The notes: generated from the sequence alone by a model not told the origin. 64,000 nucleotides of DNA from Haemophilus sp. CCUG 60358 (GCF_001679485.1 NZ_LZOZ01000012.1:1-64000); one strand, 5' to 3'; numbered from the stretch's first letter, positions 1 through 10,776 are shown. Made by a program: numbers and translations.

Positions 1-18
1 GTAGGACACCGCCAGGTA
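1..18 (+). rRNA. rrf: 3' end of 5S rRNA (partial)
   Basis: The first bases (GTAGGACACCGCCAGGT) resemble the 3' end of gamma-proteobacterial 5S rRNA, which in E. coli ends GTAGGGAACTGCCAGGCAT. A strong terminator follows at once. The rest of the gene lies outside the window, so this rests on one short match plus position; it would be the last gene of an rRNA operon. Confidence 0.65.
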
Positions 19-27
19 CTGAATTAG

Positions 28-56
28 AACCCCGAGCTGAAGAGCTTGGGGTTTTT
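28..56 (+). terminator. Rho-independent terminator of the rRNA operon
   Basis: An 11-bp stem (28-38 with 43-53, one G-U pair) closes a GAAG tetraloop and runs into TTTTTGTTT. It lies about 10 bases after the 5S rRNA end and upstream of the def promoter. Confidence 0.85.
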
Positions 57-97
57 GTTTATGGAGTTTTCAATATTTTAGCAAAGCGTTGATTCTA

Positions 98-106
98 TGA
101 TACAAT
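98..106 (+). promoter_or_regulatory. Candidate extended -10 promoter of def-fmt-rsmB
   Basis: TGATACAAT is an extended -10 element (TGn plus TACAAT), about 34 bases before the def start. I see no good -35 box at 17 bases, as is common for extended -10 promoters. Confidence 0.45.
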
Positions 107-139
107 CATCGCCGTAATTTTTATAAAACAAGAGAAAAT

Positions 140-649
140 ATGACCGCACTTAATGTATTAATTTATCCAGATGATCACCTAAAGATTGTTTGTGAGCCAG
201 TTGTCGAAGTCAATGATGACATTCGCAAAATTGTAGATGATATGTTTGATACGATGTACCAAGAAGAAGGCATTGGTCTTGCAGCTCCGCAGGTAGATAT
301 CTTGCAGCGTATTATTACGATTGATATTGAAGGCGACAAACAAAATCAATTAGTGTTGATCAATCCAGAAATTTTGACCTCAGAAGGTGAAACAGGCATA
401 GAAGAAGGTTGTTTGTCTATTCCTGGATTCCGTGCTTTAGTGCCTCGTAAAGAAAAAGTCACGGTAAAAGCGTTAGATCGCCATGGTAAAGAATTTACGA
501 TTGATGCAGATGGTTTATTAGCAATCTGTATTCAGCATGAGATCGATCATTTGAACGGTATTTTATTTGTGGATTATCTTTCACCGTTGAAACGTCAACG
601 TATCAAAGAAAAATTAGTGAAATATAAAAAACAAATTGCAAAACAATAA
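140..649 (+). CDS. def: Peptide deformylase
   Basis: Removes the formyl group from the N-terminal methionine of new proteins in the cytoplasm; a metalloenzyme. At 169 aa it is the same length as the E. coli enzyme. All three family motifs are present: GIGLAAPQ (residues 44-51), EGCLS (about 90) and QHEIDH (about 132), which supply the metal-binding Cys and two His and the catalytic Glu. The start ATG lies in a DNA uptake signal, so codons 2-4 (Thr-Ala-Leu) are spelled by it. fmt follows, the usual pairing of formylation and deformylation. Confidence 0.97.
   Translation: MTALNVLIYPDDHLKIVCEPVVEVNDDIRKIVDDMFDTMYQEEGIGLAAPQVDILQRIITIDIEGDKQNQLVLINPEILTSEGETGIEEGCLSIPGFRALVPRKEKVTVKALDRHGKEFTIDADGLLAICIQHEIDHLNGILFVDYLSPLKRQRIKEKLVKYKKQIAKQ
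143..151 (-). repeat. DNA uptake signal sequence inside the start of def
   Basis: Exact ACCGCACTT covering codons 2-4 of def. This is the minus-strand form of the Haemophilus core AAGTGCGGT. Confidence 0.9.
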
Positions 650-651
650 TC

Positions 652-681
652 AAAAGTGCGGTATAAAATGACCGCACTTTT
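652..681 (+). terminator. Inverted uptake-signal pair between def and fmt
   Basis: AAAAGTGCGGT (652-662) and ACCGCACTTTT (671-681) form an 11-bp perfect stem with an 8-base loop and a short T tract. Such converging uptake signals often act as terminators in Pasteurellaceae. Here it may only attenuate, because fmt begins 27 bases later without an obvious new promoter. Confidence 0.75.
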
Positions 682-708
682 CCTATCAACGCCATAACGT
701 AGAACATT

Positions 709-1665
709 ATGAAACCATTGAATATCATCTTTGCCGGTACCCCGGACTTCGCAGCACAGCATCTTGCTGCACTTTTAAATTCTCATCACAATATTATTGC
801 TGTTTATACGCAACCAGATAAACCGGCTGGCCGCGGTAAAAAATTGCAGGCGAGTCCTGTAAAACAATTAGCAGAACAGCATCAAATTCCTGTTTATCAA
901 CCAAAATCCTTGCGTAAAGAAGAAGCACAAGCAGAGCTTAAAGCGTTAAATGCTGATGTAATGGTTGTTGTCGCTTATGGTTTGATTTTACCTCAAGCAG
1001 TGTTGAATATGCCTCGTTTAGGTTGTTTAAATGTGCATGGTTCTCTGTTGCCACGTTGGCGTGGCGCTGCACCTATTCAGCGCTCTATTTGGGCAGGTGA
1101 TCAACAAACAGGTGTGACAATTATGCAAATGGATGTGGGTTTAGATACTGGCGATATGTTACATAAAGTGTATTGTGATATTGATGTGCAAGAAACCTCT
1201 GCCTCGCTTTATCATAAGTTAGCTGAAATTGCGCCATCTGCATTGATTGATGTTTTAGATCATTTGGAAGAAGGGAAATTCATTGCAGAAAAACAAGATG
1301 ATAGCCAAAGTAACTATGCAGAGAAACTTTCTAAAGAAGAGGCTAAATTAGATTGGTCGCTATCGGCAGCCCAGCTTGAACGCAATATTCGCGCATTTAA
1401 TCCTTGGCCGATTAGTTTCCTACAATTAACCGATGAGCAAGGTAATGAACAAACCTTAAAAGTTCATGCTGCTGCCCTGTTGCCACATGTAGATAAGCCC
1501 GCTGGGACGATTTTAAGTGTCGATAAAAAAGGTATCCAAATTGCCACGAAAGAAGGCGTTTTAAATTTATTGCAACTTCAGCCTGCAGGCAAGAAACCTA
1601 TGTCGGTGCAAGACTTCCTCAATGGTCGAGCAGATTGGTTCCAGGTAGGTAAGGTTCTAAACTAA
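709..1665 (+). CDS. fmt: Methionyl-tRNA formyltransferase
   Basis: Transfers a formyl group from 10-formyl-tetrahydrofolate to Met-tRNA(fMet) for translation initiation. The 318-aa length is normal. The N-terminal Rossmann-like domain starts with GTPDFAA (10-16), and the folate/catalytic motif [13 protein letters not shown] lies near residues 112-124. The C-terminal OB-fold tRNA-binding domain follows residue 210. It sits downstream of def and overlaps rsmB by one base (TAATG), so the two are probably translationally coupled. Confidence 0.97.
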   Translation: MKPLNIIFAGTPDFAAQHLAALLNSHHNIIAVYTQPDKPAGRGKKLQASPVKQLAEQHQIPVYQPKSLRKEEAQAELKALNADVMVVVAYGLILPQAVLNMPRLGCLNVHGSLLPRWRGAAPIQRSIWAGDQQTGVTIMQMDVGLDTGDMLHKVYCDIDVQETSASLYHKLAEIAPSALIDVLDHLEEGKFIAEKQDDSQSNYAEKLSKEEAKLDWSLSAAQLERNIRAFNPWPISFLQLTDEQGNEQTLKVHAAALLPHVDKPAGTILSVDKKGIQIATKEGVLNLLQLQPAGKKPMSVQDFLNGRADWFQVGKVLN

Positions 1666-3002
1666 TGGTATTTCAACGAAAAAAAACGGAAAAATCGATC
1701 GCACTTTCGGTACGCGCTATTGCTGCTCAAGTGATTTTGCAGGTTTTAGATCAAGGTAAGTCCTTATCAACGTTGCTTCCTGAAGTGCAATCACAGGTAA
1801 AACCACAGGATTTTCCTTTATTACAGGAAATTACCTTTGGTATTTGTCGCGTATTGCCTCGTTTAGAAAATATTATAAAAAAACTATTAGATAAACCATT
1901 GAAGGGTAAAACCCGCATCGTGCACTGCTTGCTATTGGTGGGATTGTACCAATTACTTTATATGCGCGTACCCGCTCATGCGGCTGTGGATGAAGTGGTG
2001 AACGCCACAAAATCATTAAAATCGGATAGTTTCCGTGGTTTGGTTAATGGTGTATTGCGTCGCTTCTTACGGGAACAAGAGGATATTCTTGCTGTAGTAG
2101 ATAAACATTGGCAAACGCTTCATCCTGAATGGTTTGTGAATAAACTAAAAAAAGCTTATCCGAATTGGCGTGAAATTATGGAGGCGAATAACCAAAAGCC
2201 ACCAATGTGGTTGCGAGTTAACCAACAACAAAATAATACGAAAACTTACCGCACTTTGTTGGAAGAGCAAGAGATCGTCGCATTTGAATCTGATAATCCA
2301 CATGCTCTGCGCTTAGCTCAACCACTTTCGGTCACAAAGTTGCCAAATTTTGAACAAGGTGCGGTGACAGTTCAGGATCTCAATGCGCAGTGGTCGGCTT
2401 TATTGCTTGAGCCACAAAATAATGAATTAATTTTAGATGCCTGTGCGGCCCCAGGTGGGAAGACTACACATATTTTAGAGATGGCACCGCAAGCAAAAGT
2501 GATTGCGCTTGATGTCGAGGCTCATCGCTTAAAACGCGTCGAAGAAAATCTTGCCCGTTTGAATCAACAGGCGACTGTTGTTTGTGGTGATGCGACCGAG
2601 CCTGAAAAGTGGCTTTCAGAAATAGGTTTAAGTGGAGCATCCTTTGATCGTATTTTATTAGATGCACCTTGCTCGGCAACAGGGGTGATTCGTCGTCATC
2701 CGGATATTAAATGGCTGCGTCAAGAAACGGATATTGCTCAATTGGTTGCCTTGCAAGGACAAATTCTAAAAGCGCTTTGGGCAAAATTGAAACCTAATGG
2801 TATTTTGCTTTACGCGACTTGTTCGGTGCTTCCTGATGAGAATAGTCAGCAAATACAGCATTTTTTAGCTGAAACACCCGATGCAGAATTAATGCCATTG
2901 CCGTTTGAACAAACTGAAAATACGATTGGAATCCAATTCTTACCACAAGAGAATGGCGGGGATGGGTTCTATTATGTAAAATTGAGAAAACGGTCAGCTT
3001 AA
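1665..3002 (+). CDS. rsmB: 16S rRNA (cytosine-967-C5)-methyltransferase RsmB
   Basis: Methylates C967 of 16S rRNA using S-adenosylmethionine. The protein is 445 aa. The first ~150 residues form a NusB-like RNA-binding domain. The methyltransferase domain has the SAM motif [10 protein letters not shown] near residue 258, the Pro-Cys motif DAPCSATG near 333 and the second conserved Cys in ATCSV near 384; m5C RNA methyltransferases use this Cys pair. It is the third gene of def-fmt-rsmB. An exact uptake signal lies inside it (2248-2256). Confidence 0.96.
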   Translation: MVFQRKKTEKSIALSVRAIAAQVILQVLDQGKSLSTLLPEVQSQVKPQDFPLLQEITFGICRVLPRLENIIKKLLDKPLKGKTRIVHCLLLVGLYQLLYMRVPAHAAVDEVVNATKSLKSDSFRGLVNGVLRRFLREQEDILAVVDKHWQTLHPEWFVNKLKKAYPNWREIMEANNQKPPMWLRVNQQQNNTKTYRTLLEEQEIVAFESDNPHALRLAQPLSVTKLPNFEQGAVTVQDLNAQWSALLLEPQNNELILDACAAPGGKTTHILEMAPQAKVIALDVEAHRLKRVEENLARLNQQATVVCGDATEPEKWLSEIGLSGASFDRILLDAPCSATGVIRRHPDIKWLRQETDIAQLVALQGQILKALWAKLKPNGILLYATCSVLPDENSQQIQHFLAETPDAELMPLPFEQTENTIGIQFLPQENGGDGFYYVKLRKRSA

Positions 3003-3818
3003 ATGAATTTGCCTTTAATTGATGTCGTCATTCCTTGTTATAACGAGGAACAAACGCTTGTTCGAGCAGTGGAATCTGTGTTGCTGCAAGGCAATCTTGG
3101 CCGTCTTTGGTTGATTGATGATGCGTCGACAGATAATACATTTGCATTAGCCTTACAGCTTGCCGCGCAATATCCTGGCAGAATTTCTGTCGAACAAATG
3201 TCGAAAAATAGTGGTGTCGCGATGGCTCGAAATTTGGGTGCGATGCTTTCTGCTAAAAGTGCGGTCGATTTTGTTGCGTTTTTAGATGCGGATGATGCAT
3301 ATGAACCGGGAGCATTAGAAGTGGCGGCGGCAACCTTTCATTTTCAGCCAGATACTTCGGTCGTGAGATTAGCATTAAAACCGATAAATTTAGCCCAACG
3401 TTATGCAGAACACCCTAATTTTGATCAGGCATGGCAATATATGCGTATGACCTGTGGGGGAAACATCGTTTTCAATAAAGCTTTTTTCTTAGCTTGCGGC
3501 GGATTTCCAACACATCAATTATTCCGAGAGCTCGGTGGTGAAGATGGCGCTTTAGGCATTGCGACGACTAAAACGGCAAAAGTAGCGACATTATTTGAAG
3601 ATGTAGGCGTGTTGCATTTTTGTCGTGAAGGTATGCATGCAGAACGTTTACTCGATGGTCTGTTATTTGGTAAACAAGATTTAGCGATTACAGCAGAAAA
3701 AATGGCAGAAGCTGAACAAGTAACAGCGACCATTTGTCGCCGTATTGAGGCATTAAAGTGCGGTCTAAATTCAGCTGAAATTGGTATCCGACCTTTGGTT
3801 GTGGAGAGAACAGAATGA
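3003..3818 (+). CDS. Family 2 glycosyltransferase
   Basis: A 271-aa GT-A type protein. It begins with the typical nucleotide-sugar motif ([12 protein letters not shown], residues 6-17), followed by DDAST near 39 and a DADD metal-binding motif near 95. There is no signal peptide or clear membrane helix, so it should be cytoplasmic. It starts right after the rsmB stop and overlaps trkA by 4 bases (ATGA), so it is co-transcribed with unrelated housekeeping genes. Donor and acceptor are unknown; lipooligosaccharide or another surface glycan is a guess. Uptake signals occur at 3257-3265 and 3756-3764, so the gene is at home in this lineage. Confidence 0.85.
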   Translation: MNLPLIDVVIPCYNEEQTLVRAVESVLLQGNLGRLWLIDDASTDNTFALALQLAAQYPGRISVEQMSKNSGVAMARNLGAMLSAKSAVDFVAFLDADDAYEPGALEVAAATFHFQPDTSVVRLALKPINLAQRYAEHPNFDQAWQYMRMTCGGNIVFNKAFFLACGGFPTHQLFRELGGEDGALGIATTKTAKVATLFEDVGVLHFCREGMHAERLLDGLLFGKQDLAITAEKMAEAEQVTATICRRIEALKCGLNSAEIGIRPLVVERTE

Positions 3819-5191
3819 AAATAATCATCTTAGGTGCAGGACAAGTAGGCACAACACTTGCGGCAAATTTAGTGAGTGGAGATAACGATATCACACTAGT
3901 CGATAATGAATCTCAACATTTGCAGAATTTGCAAGATAAGCATGATTTACGTGTGGTTAAAGGTTTGCCTTCTTCACCCAAGATTTTACGAGATGCGGGG
4001 GCAGCTGATGCAGACTTGATGGTTGCGGTAACCGCATCTGATGAAACCAATATGATTGCTTGCCAGTTGGGATATACCCTTTTCAATACCCCAACTCGTA
4101 TTGCACGTATTCGTAATGCTGAATATTTGCGAGAGAAAGATAAGTTATTTAATGATGAAAATGTGCCAATCGATCATCTGATTTCACCAGAGAATTTAGT
4201 CACAGATGAGATTACTCGTTTAATAGCTTATCCAGGTGCGTTGCAAGTGGCGCATTTTGCCAATAATCGAATTAGCATTGTGATTGTAAAAGCGTATTAC
4301 GGTGGTCCTTTAGTGGGCTATGCGTTATCCGCTTTTAAAGAGCATATGCCACATATTGATTGCCGTATCATTTCAATTTTACGTAATGATAAATTAATTC
4401 GCCCGCAAGGTTCGACCATTATTGAGGCGGGAGACGAAATTACCTTCATTTGTGCGATAGAGCACATTAAAGCGGTGATGAGTGAGTTGCAACGCCTTGA
4501 GAAAACTTACAAGCGTATCATGATTGTGGGCAGCGGGAATATTGCCTCAGGTGTAGCAAAACAGCTAGAAGATAAGTATCAAGTAAAACTCATTGAGCGT
4601 GATGGTGAAAAAGCAAAAGTGTTGGCTGAGAAACTCTCTAAAACCCTTGTTTTCCATGGTGATGCTTCTGACCAGAATTTACTTTTTGAAGAGCATATTG
4701 AGAACGTCGATGTCTTTTTATCATTAAGTGCGGACGATGAAGCCAATATTATGTCGGCATTACTGGCAAAACGTCTGGGTGCCAAAAAGGCGATGGTACT
4801 TATTCAGCGCATGGCATATATCAATTTGATTCAAGGCGGAACCATTGATATCGCGGTTTCACCACAACAAGCGACAATTTCGGCTTTATTGGGTCATGTG
4901 CGTAAAGGAGATATCAAAAACGTAGCCTCTTTGCGTCATGGTACTGAGGAAGCCATTGAACTTGTGGTACATGGTGATTCGACAACATCCAATGTGGTTG
5001 GAAGACGGATTGGCGATATTAAACTTCCAGTTGGTGCAATGATTGCAGCAATTTTACGTAAAAATGAGGTAATTATTGCTCGTCGTCAGGTGGCCATTGA
5101 AGAAGGCGATAGTGTCATTGTTTATATTAATGACAAGAAATCTGTGTCAGAAATAGAAAAATTATTCCAACCAAGTGCATTTTTTATTTAA
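3815..5191 (+). CDS. trkA: Trk potassium uptake system NAD-binding subunit TrkA
   Basis: Peripheral cytoplasmic subunit that gates the TrkH/TrkG potassium channel. The 458-aa length matches the family. There are two tandem RCK units, each a Rossmann fold plus TrkA-C domain: the first begins with GAGQVG (7-12), the second with VGSGNIASG near residue 237. The ATG overlaps the end of the glycosyltransferase gene by 4 bases. No trkH/trkG lies in the window. Confidence 0.96.
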   Translation: MKIIILGAGQVGTTLAANLVSGDNDITLVDNESQHLQNLQDKHDLRVVKGLPSSPKILRDAGAADADLMVAVTASDETNMIACQLGYTLFNTPTRIARIRNAEYLREKDKLFNDENVPIDHLISPENLVTDEITRLIAYPGALQVAHFANNRISIVIVKAYYGGPLVGYALSAFKEHMPHIDCRIISILRNDKLIRPQGSTIIEAGDEITFICAIEHIKAVMSELQRLEKTYKRIMIVGSGNIASGVAKQLEDKYQVKLIERDGEKAKVLAEKLSKTLVFHGDASDQNLLFEEHIENVDVFLSLSADDEANIMSALLAKRLGAKKAMVLIQRMAYINLIQGGTIDIAVSPQQATISALLGHVRKGDIKNVASLRHGTEEAIELVVHGDSTTSNVVGRRIGDIKLPVGAMIAAILRKNEVIIARRQVAIEEGDSVIVYINDKKSVSEIEKLFQPSAFFI

Positions 5192-5198
5192 ATAACAG

Positions 5199-5226
5199 TT
5201 TACTTTTTAATCTAAAAATCTATAAT
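5199..5226 (+). promoter_or_regulatory. Probable sigma-70 promoter of mscL
   Basis: A perfect -10 TATAAT (5221-5226) lies 16 bases after a weak -35 TTTACT (5199-5204), about 45 bases before the mscL start, in the gap after trkA. Confidence 0.6.
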
Positions 5227-5269
5227 GCGCACTCTTTTAATTTTTTAAACCAACACAAAAGGAAATTTT

Positions 5270-5653
5270 ATGAGCTTTCTTAAAGAATTCCGCGAATTCG
5301 CAGTACGCGGCAACGTAGTAGACATGGCAGTCGGTGTGATCATCGGTGGTGCTTTTGGTAAAATCGTAAGTTCACTTGTCGGCGACGTAGTAATGCCTGT
5401 ATTAGGTATCTTAACTGGTGGCGTAGATTTCAAAGATTTAAAAATCACGTTAGCACAAGCAGTAGGTGAAACTCCAGCAGTAACATTAAACTACGGTGCA
5501 TTTGTTCAAAACGTCTTTGATTTCATCATCATTGCATTCGCAATCTTCATGATGATCAAAGGTATCAACAAAGTGAAAAAACCAGTAGAAGAAGTAAAAG
5601 GTCCTTCACAAGAAGATTTACTTACTGAAATTCGCGATTTATTAAAAAAATAA
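5270..5653 (+). CDS. mscL: Large-conductance mechanosensitive channel MscL
   Basis: Inner-membrane pentameric channel that opens under membrane tension and releases solutes during osmotic downshock. The 127-aa length is typical. It has the N-terminal amphipathic stretch ([20 protein letters not shown]), a first helix ending near residue 40, a second helix at about 70-95, and a charged C-terminal helix. A strong ribosome site (AAAGGAAA) precedes the ATG. It is expressed from its own promoter and ends at a bidirectional terminator. Confidence 0.97.
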   Translation: MSFLKEFREFAVRGNVVDMAVGVIIGGAFGKIVSSLVGDVVMPVLGILTGGVDFKDLKITLAQAVGETPAVTLNYGAFVQNVFDFIIIAFAIFMMIKGINKVKKPVEEVKGPSQEDLLTEIRDLLKK

Positions 5654-5673
5654 TAAGAATTTAATGTGAATAA

Positions 5674-5700
5674 AAAAGGTTGGTATTTTACCAACCTTTT
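5674..5700. terminator. Bidirectional terminator between mscL and ispF
   Basis: A perfect 12-bp stem (5674-5685 with 5689-5700), A-rich on the left and T-rich on the right, between converging genes; it can serve both. Confidence 0.9.
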
Positions 5701-5714
5701 CTTTTACCTAAAAT

Positions 5715-6191
5715 TTAAGCCTTTAATAATAAGGCGACAGCCTCGCAAGCAATGCCTTCACTTCGACCTGTAAAGCCAAGTTTTTCTGTTGTGGTTGCTT
5801 TCACGTTTACTTGCTCAATATCACAATGTAAATCCTCCACAATCTTCGCTCGCATTGCATCGATATGAGGACGCATTTTAGGGGCTTGAGCAATAATAGT
5901 TACATCCACATTACCTACTTTATAGCCTTTTTCTTGTACTTGGCGGAATGCTTCTCGTAATAAAACACGACTATCTGCATTTTTATATTGCATATCAGTA
6001 TCAGGGAAGAGTTTACCAATATCCCCTAATGCTGCCGCACCTAATAAGGCATCCGTTAAGGCATGTAAGGCGACATCACCATCAGAATGGGCAATAAATC
6101 CGGTATGGTAAGGCACTTCAACGCCACCAATAATTAAAGGGCGATCTTCACCAAAAGCATGAACATCAAACCCATGTCCAATTCGTATCAT
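5715..6191 (-). CDS. ispF: 2-C-methyl-D-erythritol 2,4-cyclodiphosphate synthase
   Basis: Fifth step of the MEP isoprenoid pathway: cyclises CDP-ME 2-phosphate with release of CMP. The 158-aa length is standard. The zinc ligands are in GHGFDVHAF (about residues 5-13) and [14 protein letters not shown] (about 34-47); the conserved [13 protein letters not shown] segment is near the C-terminus. Its start overlaps the end of ispD by 4 bases, so the two consecutive pathway enzymes are translationally coupled. Confidence 0.97.
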   Translation of the reverse strand: MIRIGHGFDVHAFGEDRPLIIGGVEVPYHTGFIAHSDGDVALHALTDALLGAAALGDIGKLFPDTDMQYKNADSRVLLREAFRQVQEKGYKVGNVDVTIIAQAPKMRPHIDAMRAKIVEDLHCDIEQVNVKATTTEKLGFTGRSEGIACEAVALLLKA

Positions 6192-6871
6192 AGAGTTTTC
6201 CTTGTTAAATAAAATTCGGCTAAAGCTAAATCTTCTGGACGTGTCACTTTAATATTATCACTTCGTCCCGCGACTAAGTGCGGTTGAAATCCGGCAAGTT
6301 CCATCGCAGAGGCTTCATCTGTAATATTAGCACCTTGAGATAGCCCCTCTTCAAGTGCATTTCTTAATAGATCGCAACGGAAAAATTGAGGTGTTTGTGC
6401 AAGCCAAAGTTCAGCGCGATCTTCTGTTTTAATAATATCTTGTTGTTTATTCGCGCGTTTAATCGTATCGACCGCTGGAATGGCCAAAATAGCGCCGTGT
6501 TCATCATCGATTTGGAGCAATTTATCTAAATCTTGATGTGTTAAACAAGGTCTGGCTGCATCATGCACCAATGCCCAAGCATGGTCATTTTTAATCGCTT
6601 TTAGCCCATTGAGAACTGACTCGGCTCGTGTTTCACCACCTTCAACGAGGGTGATGTTTTGATGAGGAAATAAAGTCATTTCAGAAAGATAGGGATCATT
6701 TTTTCCTACCGCAAGAATAACGTGATTGATTGCAGGGTGGGATAGAATCACTGAGAGAGTATGTTCCAGAATCGTCTTGTCTAGGATTTTCAGATATTGC
6801 TTAGGTTTGTTTGCCTGCATACGGCTTCCAACACCCGCAGCAGGAATGACGGCAATAATTTCGCGGCTCAT
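6188..6871 (-). CDS. ispD: 2-C-methyl-D-erythritol 4-phosphate cytidylyltransferase
   Basis: Third step of the MEP pathway: joins CTP and MEP to make CDP-ME. The 227-aa protein has the nucleotide-binding loop [19 protein letters not shown] (residues 9-27) and the conserved HDAARPC segment. It lies between ftsB (1-base overlap) and ispF (4-base overlap), the usual gamma-proteobacterial order. An uptake signal lies inside (6276-6284). Confidence 0.97.
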   Translation of the reverse strand: MSREIIAVIPAAGVGSRMQANKPKQYLKILDKTILEHTLSVILSHPAINHVILAVGKNDPYLSEMTLFPHQNITLVEGGETRAESVLNGLKAIKNDHAWALVHDAARPCLTHQDLDKLLQIDDEHGAILAIPAVDTIKRANKQQDIIKTEDRAELWLAQTPQFFRCDLLRNALEEGLSQGANITDEASAMELAGFQPHLVAGRSDNIKVTRPEDLALAEFYLTRKTL

Positions 6872-7149
6872 TATTTATGCTCTTTGACGATGTGATAGAA
6901 TACTTCGTTTGGTTTGACCATATCGTGGCCCATGCGAGCACGCTCTTCAATAGATTCAAAGCCTTTTGTTAATCCTTGAATTTCGGCGGAAATCATTTGA
7001 TTTCTTTGTGAGAGCTTTTCATTTTCAGCTTTATTCTCTTTGATTTGAGCGACGACATCTTTGTAATCAAAATAGCCGTTTTTACCAAACCAAAGATCGT
7101 ACTGAAATAGCAAGAGAATACCCACTAAAATTCCAATGAAAAGACGCAT
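6871..7149 (-). CDS. ftsB: Cell division protein FtsB
   Basis: Bitopic inner-membrane protein of the FtsQLB divisome subcomplex. At 92 aa it has one N-terminal membrane helix (about residues 3-20) followed by a periplasmic leucine-zipper-like coiled coil (about 30-65) and a short C-terminal region. It is the first gene of ftsB-ispD-ispF, the order seen in E. coli. The 250-base region upstream is shared with divergent hel. Confidence 0.93.
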   Translation of the reverse strand: MRLFIGILVGILLLFQYDLWFGKNGYFDYKDVVAQIKENKAENEKLSQRNQMISAEIQGLTKGFESIEERARMGHDMVKPNEVFYHIVKEHK

Positions 7150-7214
7150 AAATTACCTATTATTTCTGAAAAATAGGGATAGTTTACCGTGAAATACAGC
7201 GAAATGCGATGAAA

Positions 7215-7223
7215 AAGTGCGGT
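7215..7223 (+). repeat. DNA uptake signal sequence
   Basis: Exact AAGTGCGGT in the ftsB-hel intergenic region. Confidence 0.9.
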
Positions 7224-7283
7224 TAAAAATAAGATGATTTTTGAAGTGATCTCATTCGGCTTATCAGGTAACTTAAAATTTAA

Positions 7284-7305
7284 AAATGTGATCTCTCTCA
7301 CAAAT
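7284..7305 (+). promoter_or_regulatory. CRP-type site upstream of hel
   Basis: Contains TGTGA-N6-TCACA (7287-7302) in an A/T context close to the 22-base CRP consensus. Its centre is about 71.5 bases before the start expected from the TATACT -10 at 7354-7359, a helical phase seen in class I CRP-activated promoters. Binding is inferred from sequence only. Confidence 0.75.
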
Positions 7306-7350
7306 TAGTTATAAAGTTTGATAAACCCATAGTCACTGCCCAAATAGGCT

Positions 7351-7359
7351 TGTTATACT
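7351..7359 (+). promoter_or_regulatory. Extended -10 promoter of hel
   Basis: TGTTATACT is an extended -10 (TGn plus TATACT) about 41 bases before the hel start. No convincing -35 box is seen, consistent with dependence on an activator. Confidence 0.55.
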
Positions 7360-7384
7360 TTTGCTCGTCATTATGACTTTTTAA

Positions 7385-8218
<834 letters not shown>

Positions 8219-8237
8219 TTCCCTTCTTGAGATAAAC

Positions 8238-8266
8238 AAACACCCGCAGAGATGCGGGTGTTTTGT
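8238..8266 (+). terminator. Terminator of hel
   Basis: A perfect 11-bp GC-rich stem (8238-8248 with 8253-8263) followed by T residues, 19 bases after the hel stop. Confidence 0.9.
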
Positions 8267-8285
8267 TTTAGTCTAAAAGTGCGGT

Positions 8286-8909
8286 CTATTTTCGCATCAT
8301 TTTTTCTTTATGGGCGGCGAAGTCGCCACCTTTGGCAAGCATGCGAAGTTGTAAGATAACGCGCTCTTTTAGCAAATCTTGTTCAGCTTTGGTCATGTCT
8401 AAGGCGTTAGAACCTGCCGTGAATACGATGGTTACCATTCCCTCTGCCTGAACATAAGACACATATTGAGGGTAGTGATTTTTCTTCGCAATGTATTCAG
8501 CTAATTCATCGACAAAGTGTTTGATTTCACGAGCGGCTGCGGTACGGAAAGCTTGAGAAGTGCCCGAACTTTCACGTAAGAGCAAACGGAACACGTTGGT
8601 GCTGTGAGTGATAAATTCAAAAAAGGTTTCCACGGATACTCGGATCACACTGCCACCTGCATCAATACGTTTACGCGCTTGGCGCATTAATTGACGGAGG
8701 GTTAAACCTGCTTCATCTACCATTTCTAATCCGAGCTCATCCATATCGCTAAAGTGGCGATAGAAAGAAGTTGGTGCAATGCCCGCTTCACGGGCAACTT
8801 CACGCAAGCTTAAATTAGAAAAGCTTTTTTCTGCACTCAATTGATTGAATGCAGCGTCAATTAAAGCTCGACGGGTTTTTTCTTTTTGAATTGCTCGAAC
8901 ACCAGCCAT
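8286..8909 (-). CDS. fabR: TetR-family repressor of unsaturated fatty acid synthesis FabR
   Basis: In E. coli FabR represses fabA/fabB and adjusts the balance of saturated and unsaturated fatty acids. The 207-aa product has an N-terminal TetR helix-turn-helix (about residues 28-52; [19 protein letters not shown]) almost identical to E. coli FabR, and a C-terminal ligand domain. The start is supported by a GAGG ribosome site. It lies just downstream of oxyR on the same strand. Confidence 0.93.
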   Translation of the reverse strand: MAGVRAIQKEKTRRALIDAAFNQLSAEKSFSNLSLREVAREAGIAPTSFYRHFSDMDELGLEMVDEAGLTLRQLMRQARKRIDAGGSVIRVSVETFFEFITHSTNVFRLLLRESSGTSQAFRTAAAREIKHFVDELAEYIAKKNHYPQYVSYVQAEGMVTIVFTAGSNALDMTKAEQDLLKERVILQLRMLAKGGDFAAHKEKMMRK

Positions 8910-8934
8910 TGGGTTTTCCTCAGCTTATGATAAA

Positions 8935-9840
8935 TTATTTTTTATTCGCTAAAATCGATTTAACTTGTTCACTGACCGCACTTGCAACGCGTTCATAGCG
9001 ATTACGTAATGGTGAACCTGGGCGGTAAACGAGAGCAATAGTACGAGACGGTTCTGGCGAATGGCAAGGAATATATTTTACACCTGCACGTGTGCCTTCA
9101 TTTAATACAGCAAGTTCTGGCATAAAGGTGATGCCTGCATTAGCTGCCACCATATTACGCAACGTTTCAAGGCTAGTGGCTTGGAAGTGAGAGTCTTCTT
9201 TAGCACCGGCCGTAAAACAATAATCGAGTGCTTGATTACGTAAGCAATGCCCATCATCCAACATAAGCATTTCTTGCCCTTTTAAGGTATTCATGGCAAT
9301 TTTACTTTCTGAAGCCCAAGGATGTTGGTCGGATACAGCGAGTAACATTTTTTCATCAAAAATAGGCACTTCGATAAACGCTTCAGTTTCGGGTACGCGA
9401 GCCACAATCGCACAATCTAATCGACCAGTTTCTAATTGCTCTAATAATTGATGGGTTTGAGCTTCGTAAAGAAATACTTCTAAATCTGGGAAAGTTTCTT
9501 TCAATGTTGGTACAATATAAGGAAGTAGATAAGGGCCAACGGTTGGGATTAATCCAATGTGTAATGGACCTGTCATTTCTTTACCTTGATTGCTAGCCAT
9601 TTCTTTGAGTAATTTGACTTCGCGTAATACAGTGCGAGCTTGATCGACAAGTAACATACCTGATTGCGTGAAGAGTACTTTGCGGCTAGTACGTTCAAGT
9701 AAAATAATGCCTAATTCATCTTCTAGTTTGCGAATTTGGCCACTTAAAGTGGGTTGGCTAACATTGCAAGAATCCGCCGCACGACGGAAATGTTTAAACT
9801 CGGAAAGAGCTACTAAGTATTCTAAATCACGAATATTCAT
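8935..9840 (-). CDS. oxyR: LysR-family hydrogen peroxide sensor OxyR
   Basis: Transcription activator that senses peroxide by forming a disulfide and induces antioxidant genes. The 301-aa protein has the LysR helix-turn-helix (about residues 19-40). The two redox cysteines fall exactly at Cys199 (GHCLRNQ) and Cys208 (DYCF), the E. coli numbering. It is divergent from the peroxiredoxin-glutaredoxin gene, a known target in Haemophilus, with a 131-base shared control region. fabR follows closely and may be co-transcribed. Confidence 0.96.
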   Translation of the reverse strand: MNIRDLEYLVALSEFKHFRRAADSCNVSQPTLSGQIRKLEDELGIILLERTSRKVLFTQSGMLLVDQARTVLREVKLLKEMASNQGKEMTGPLHIGLIPTVGPYLLPYIVPTLKETFPDLEVFLYEAQTHQLLEQLETGRLDCAIVARVPETEAFIEVPIFDEKMLLAVSDQHPWASESKIAMNTLKGQEMLMLDDGHCLRNQALDYCFTAGAKEDSHFQATSLETLRNMVAANAGITFMPELAVLNEGTRAGVKYIPCHSPEPSRTIALVYRPGSPLRNRYERVASAVSEQVKSILANKK

Positions 9841-9876
9841 GGGGTTCTCACTTTATAGAATATGTCAATTAAAAGG

Positions 9877-9928
9877 ATAGAATTAATTGATTATGACTAT
9901 ATCACAAAACTTTCTATAATGCCTATCA
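9877..9928. promoter_or_regulatory. oxyR/prx divergent control region with -10 box and ATAG/CTAT elements
   Basis: A perfect -10 TATAAT (9915-9920) for the peroxiredoxin gene lacks a good -35. Upstream, ATAG (9877-9880) and several CTAT elements (first at 9897-9900) resemble parts of OxyR operators (repeated ATAG/CTAT), but spacing cannot be assigned by eye. Confidence 0.5.
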
Positions 9929-9971
9929 AGTTTTTAGGGCAAATTAATTTAACTCACAGAGGAGACATATT

Positions 9972-10697
9972 ATGTCTAATATGGAAGGAAAAAAAGTTCC
10001 GCAAGTTACATTTCGTACTCGTCAAGGCGATCAATGGGTTGATGTGACCACATCTGAATTATTTGATAACAAAACAGTTGTTGTTTTCTCATTACCAGGT
10101 GCATTCACGCCAACTTGTTCATCTTCTCACTTACCACGTTATAACGAGCTTGCGCCAGTCTTCAAACAACATGGTGTTGATGATATTTTAGTTGTGTCTG
10201 TAAACGATACTTTCGTTATGAATGCTTGGAAAGAGGCAGAAGAAGCACACAATGTAAAATTCATTCCAGATGGTAACGGTACCTTCACTGAAGGTATGGG
10301 TATGTTAGTTGGAAAAGATGATTTAGGTTTTGGTAAACGTTCTTGGCGTTATTCTATGCTCGTGAAAAATGGCGTAGTGGAAAAAATGTTTATTGAACCA
10401 AATGAGCCAGGCGATCCGTTTAAAGTATCTGATGCCGATACTATGTTGAAATACATTACACCAGATTTCCAAGTGCAAGAATCAATCGCAATCTTCACTA
10501 AACCAGGCTGCCCATATTGCGCGAAAGCAAAACAACTTTTACGTGATAAAGGTTTAAGCTTTGAAGAAATCGTATTAGGTCAAGATGCAACTATCGTGAG
10601 TGTACGTGCGGTTTCTGGTCGTGCAACTGTGCCACAAATATTCATCGGTGGTAAACACATCGGCGGTAGCGACGATTTAGAAAAATACTTTGCATAA
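9972..10697 (+). CDS. Peroxiredoxin-glutaredoxin fusion protein
   Basis: Glutathione-dependent peroxidase in which a peroxiredoxin is fused to its own glutaredoxin reductant, known from H. influenzae. The 241-aa protein has a Prx5-type domain (about residues 1-165) with peroxidatic Cys49 in [16 protein letters not shown], and a glutaredoxin domain (about 168-241) with a CPYC site (Cys180, Cys183) and the TVPQIFI cis-Pro motif. It is cytoplasmic. A GAGGAGA ribosome site precedes the ATG. It is divergent from oxyR, pointing to peroxide induction. Confidence 0.96.
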   Translation: MSNMEGKKVPQVTFRTRQGDQWVDVTTSELFDNKTVVVFSLPGAFTPTCSSSHLPRYNELAPVFKQHGVDDILVVSVNDTFVMNAWKEAEEAHNVKFIPDGNGTFTEGMGMLVGKDDLGFGKRSWRYSMLVKNGVVEKMFIEPNEPGDPFKVSDADTMLKYITPDFQVQESIAIFTKPGCPYCAKAKQLLRDKGLSFEEIVLGQDATIVSVRAVSGRATVPQIFIGGKHIGGSDDLEKYFA

Positions 10698-10750
10698 TTG
10701 ATTGCTAGGTAGGAAATTTTTTATATTTTTGATTATTAGGAACATAAGTT

Positions 10751-10776
10751 AAAAGGGAGCGAAAGCTCCCTTTTTG
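10751..10776 (+). terminator. Terminator of the peroxiredoxin-glutaredoxin gene
   Basis: A 10-bp perfect stem (10751-10760 with 10765-10774), GAAA tetraloop and T run, 53 bases after the stop codon. Confidence 0.9.
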
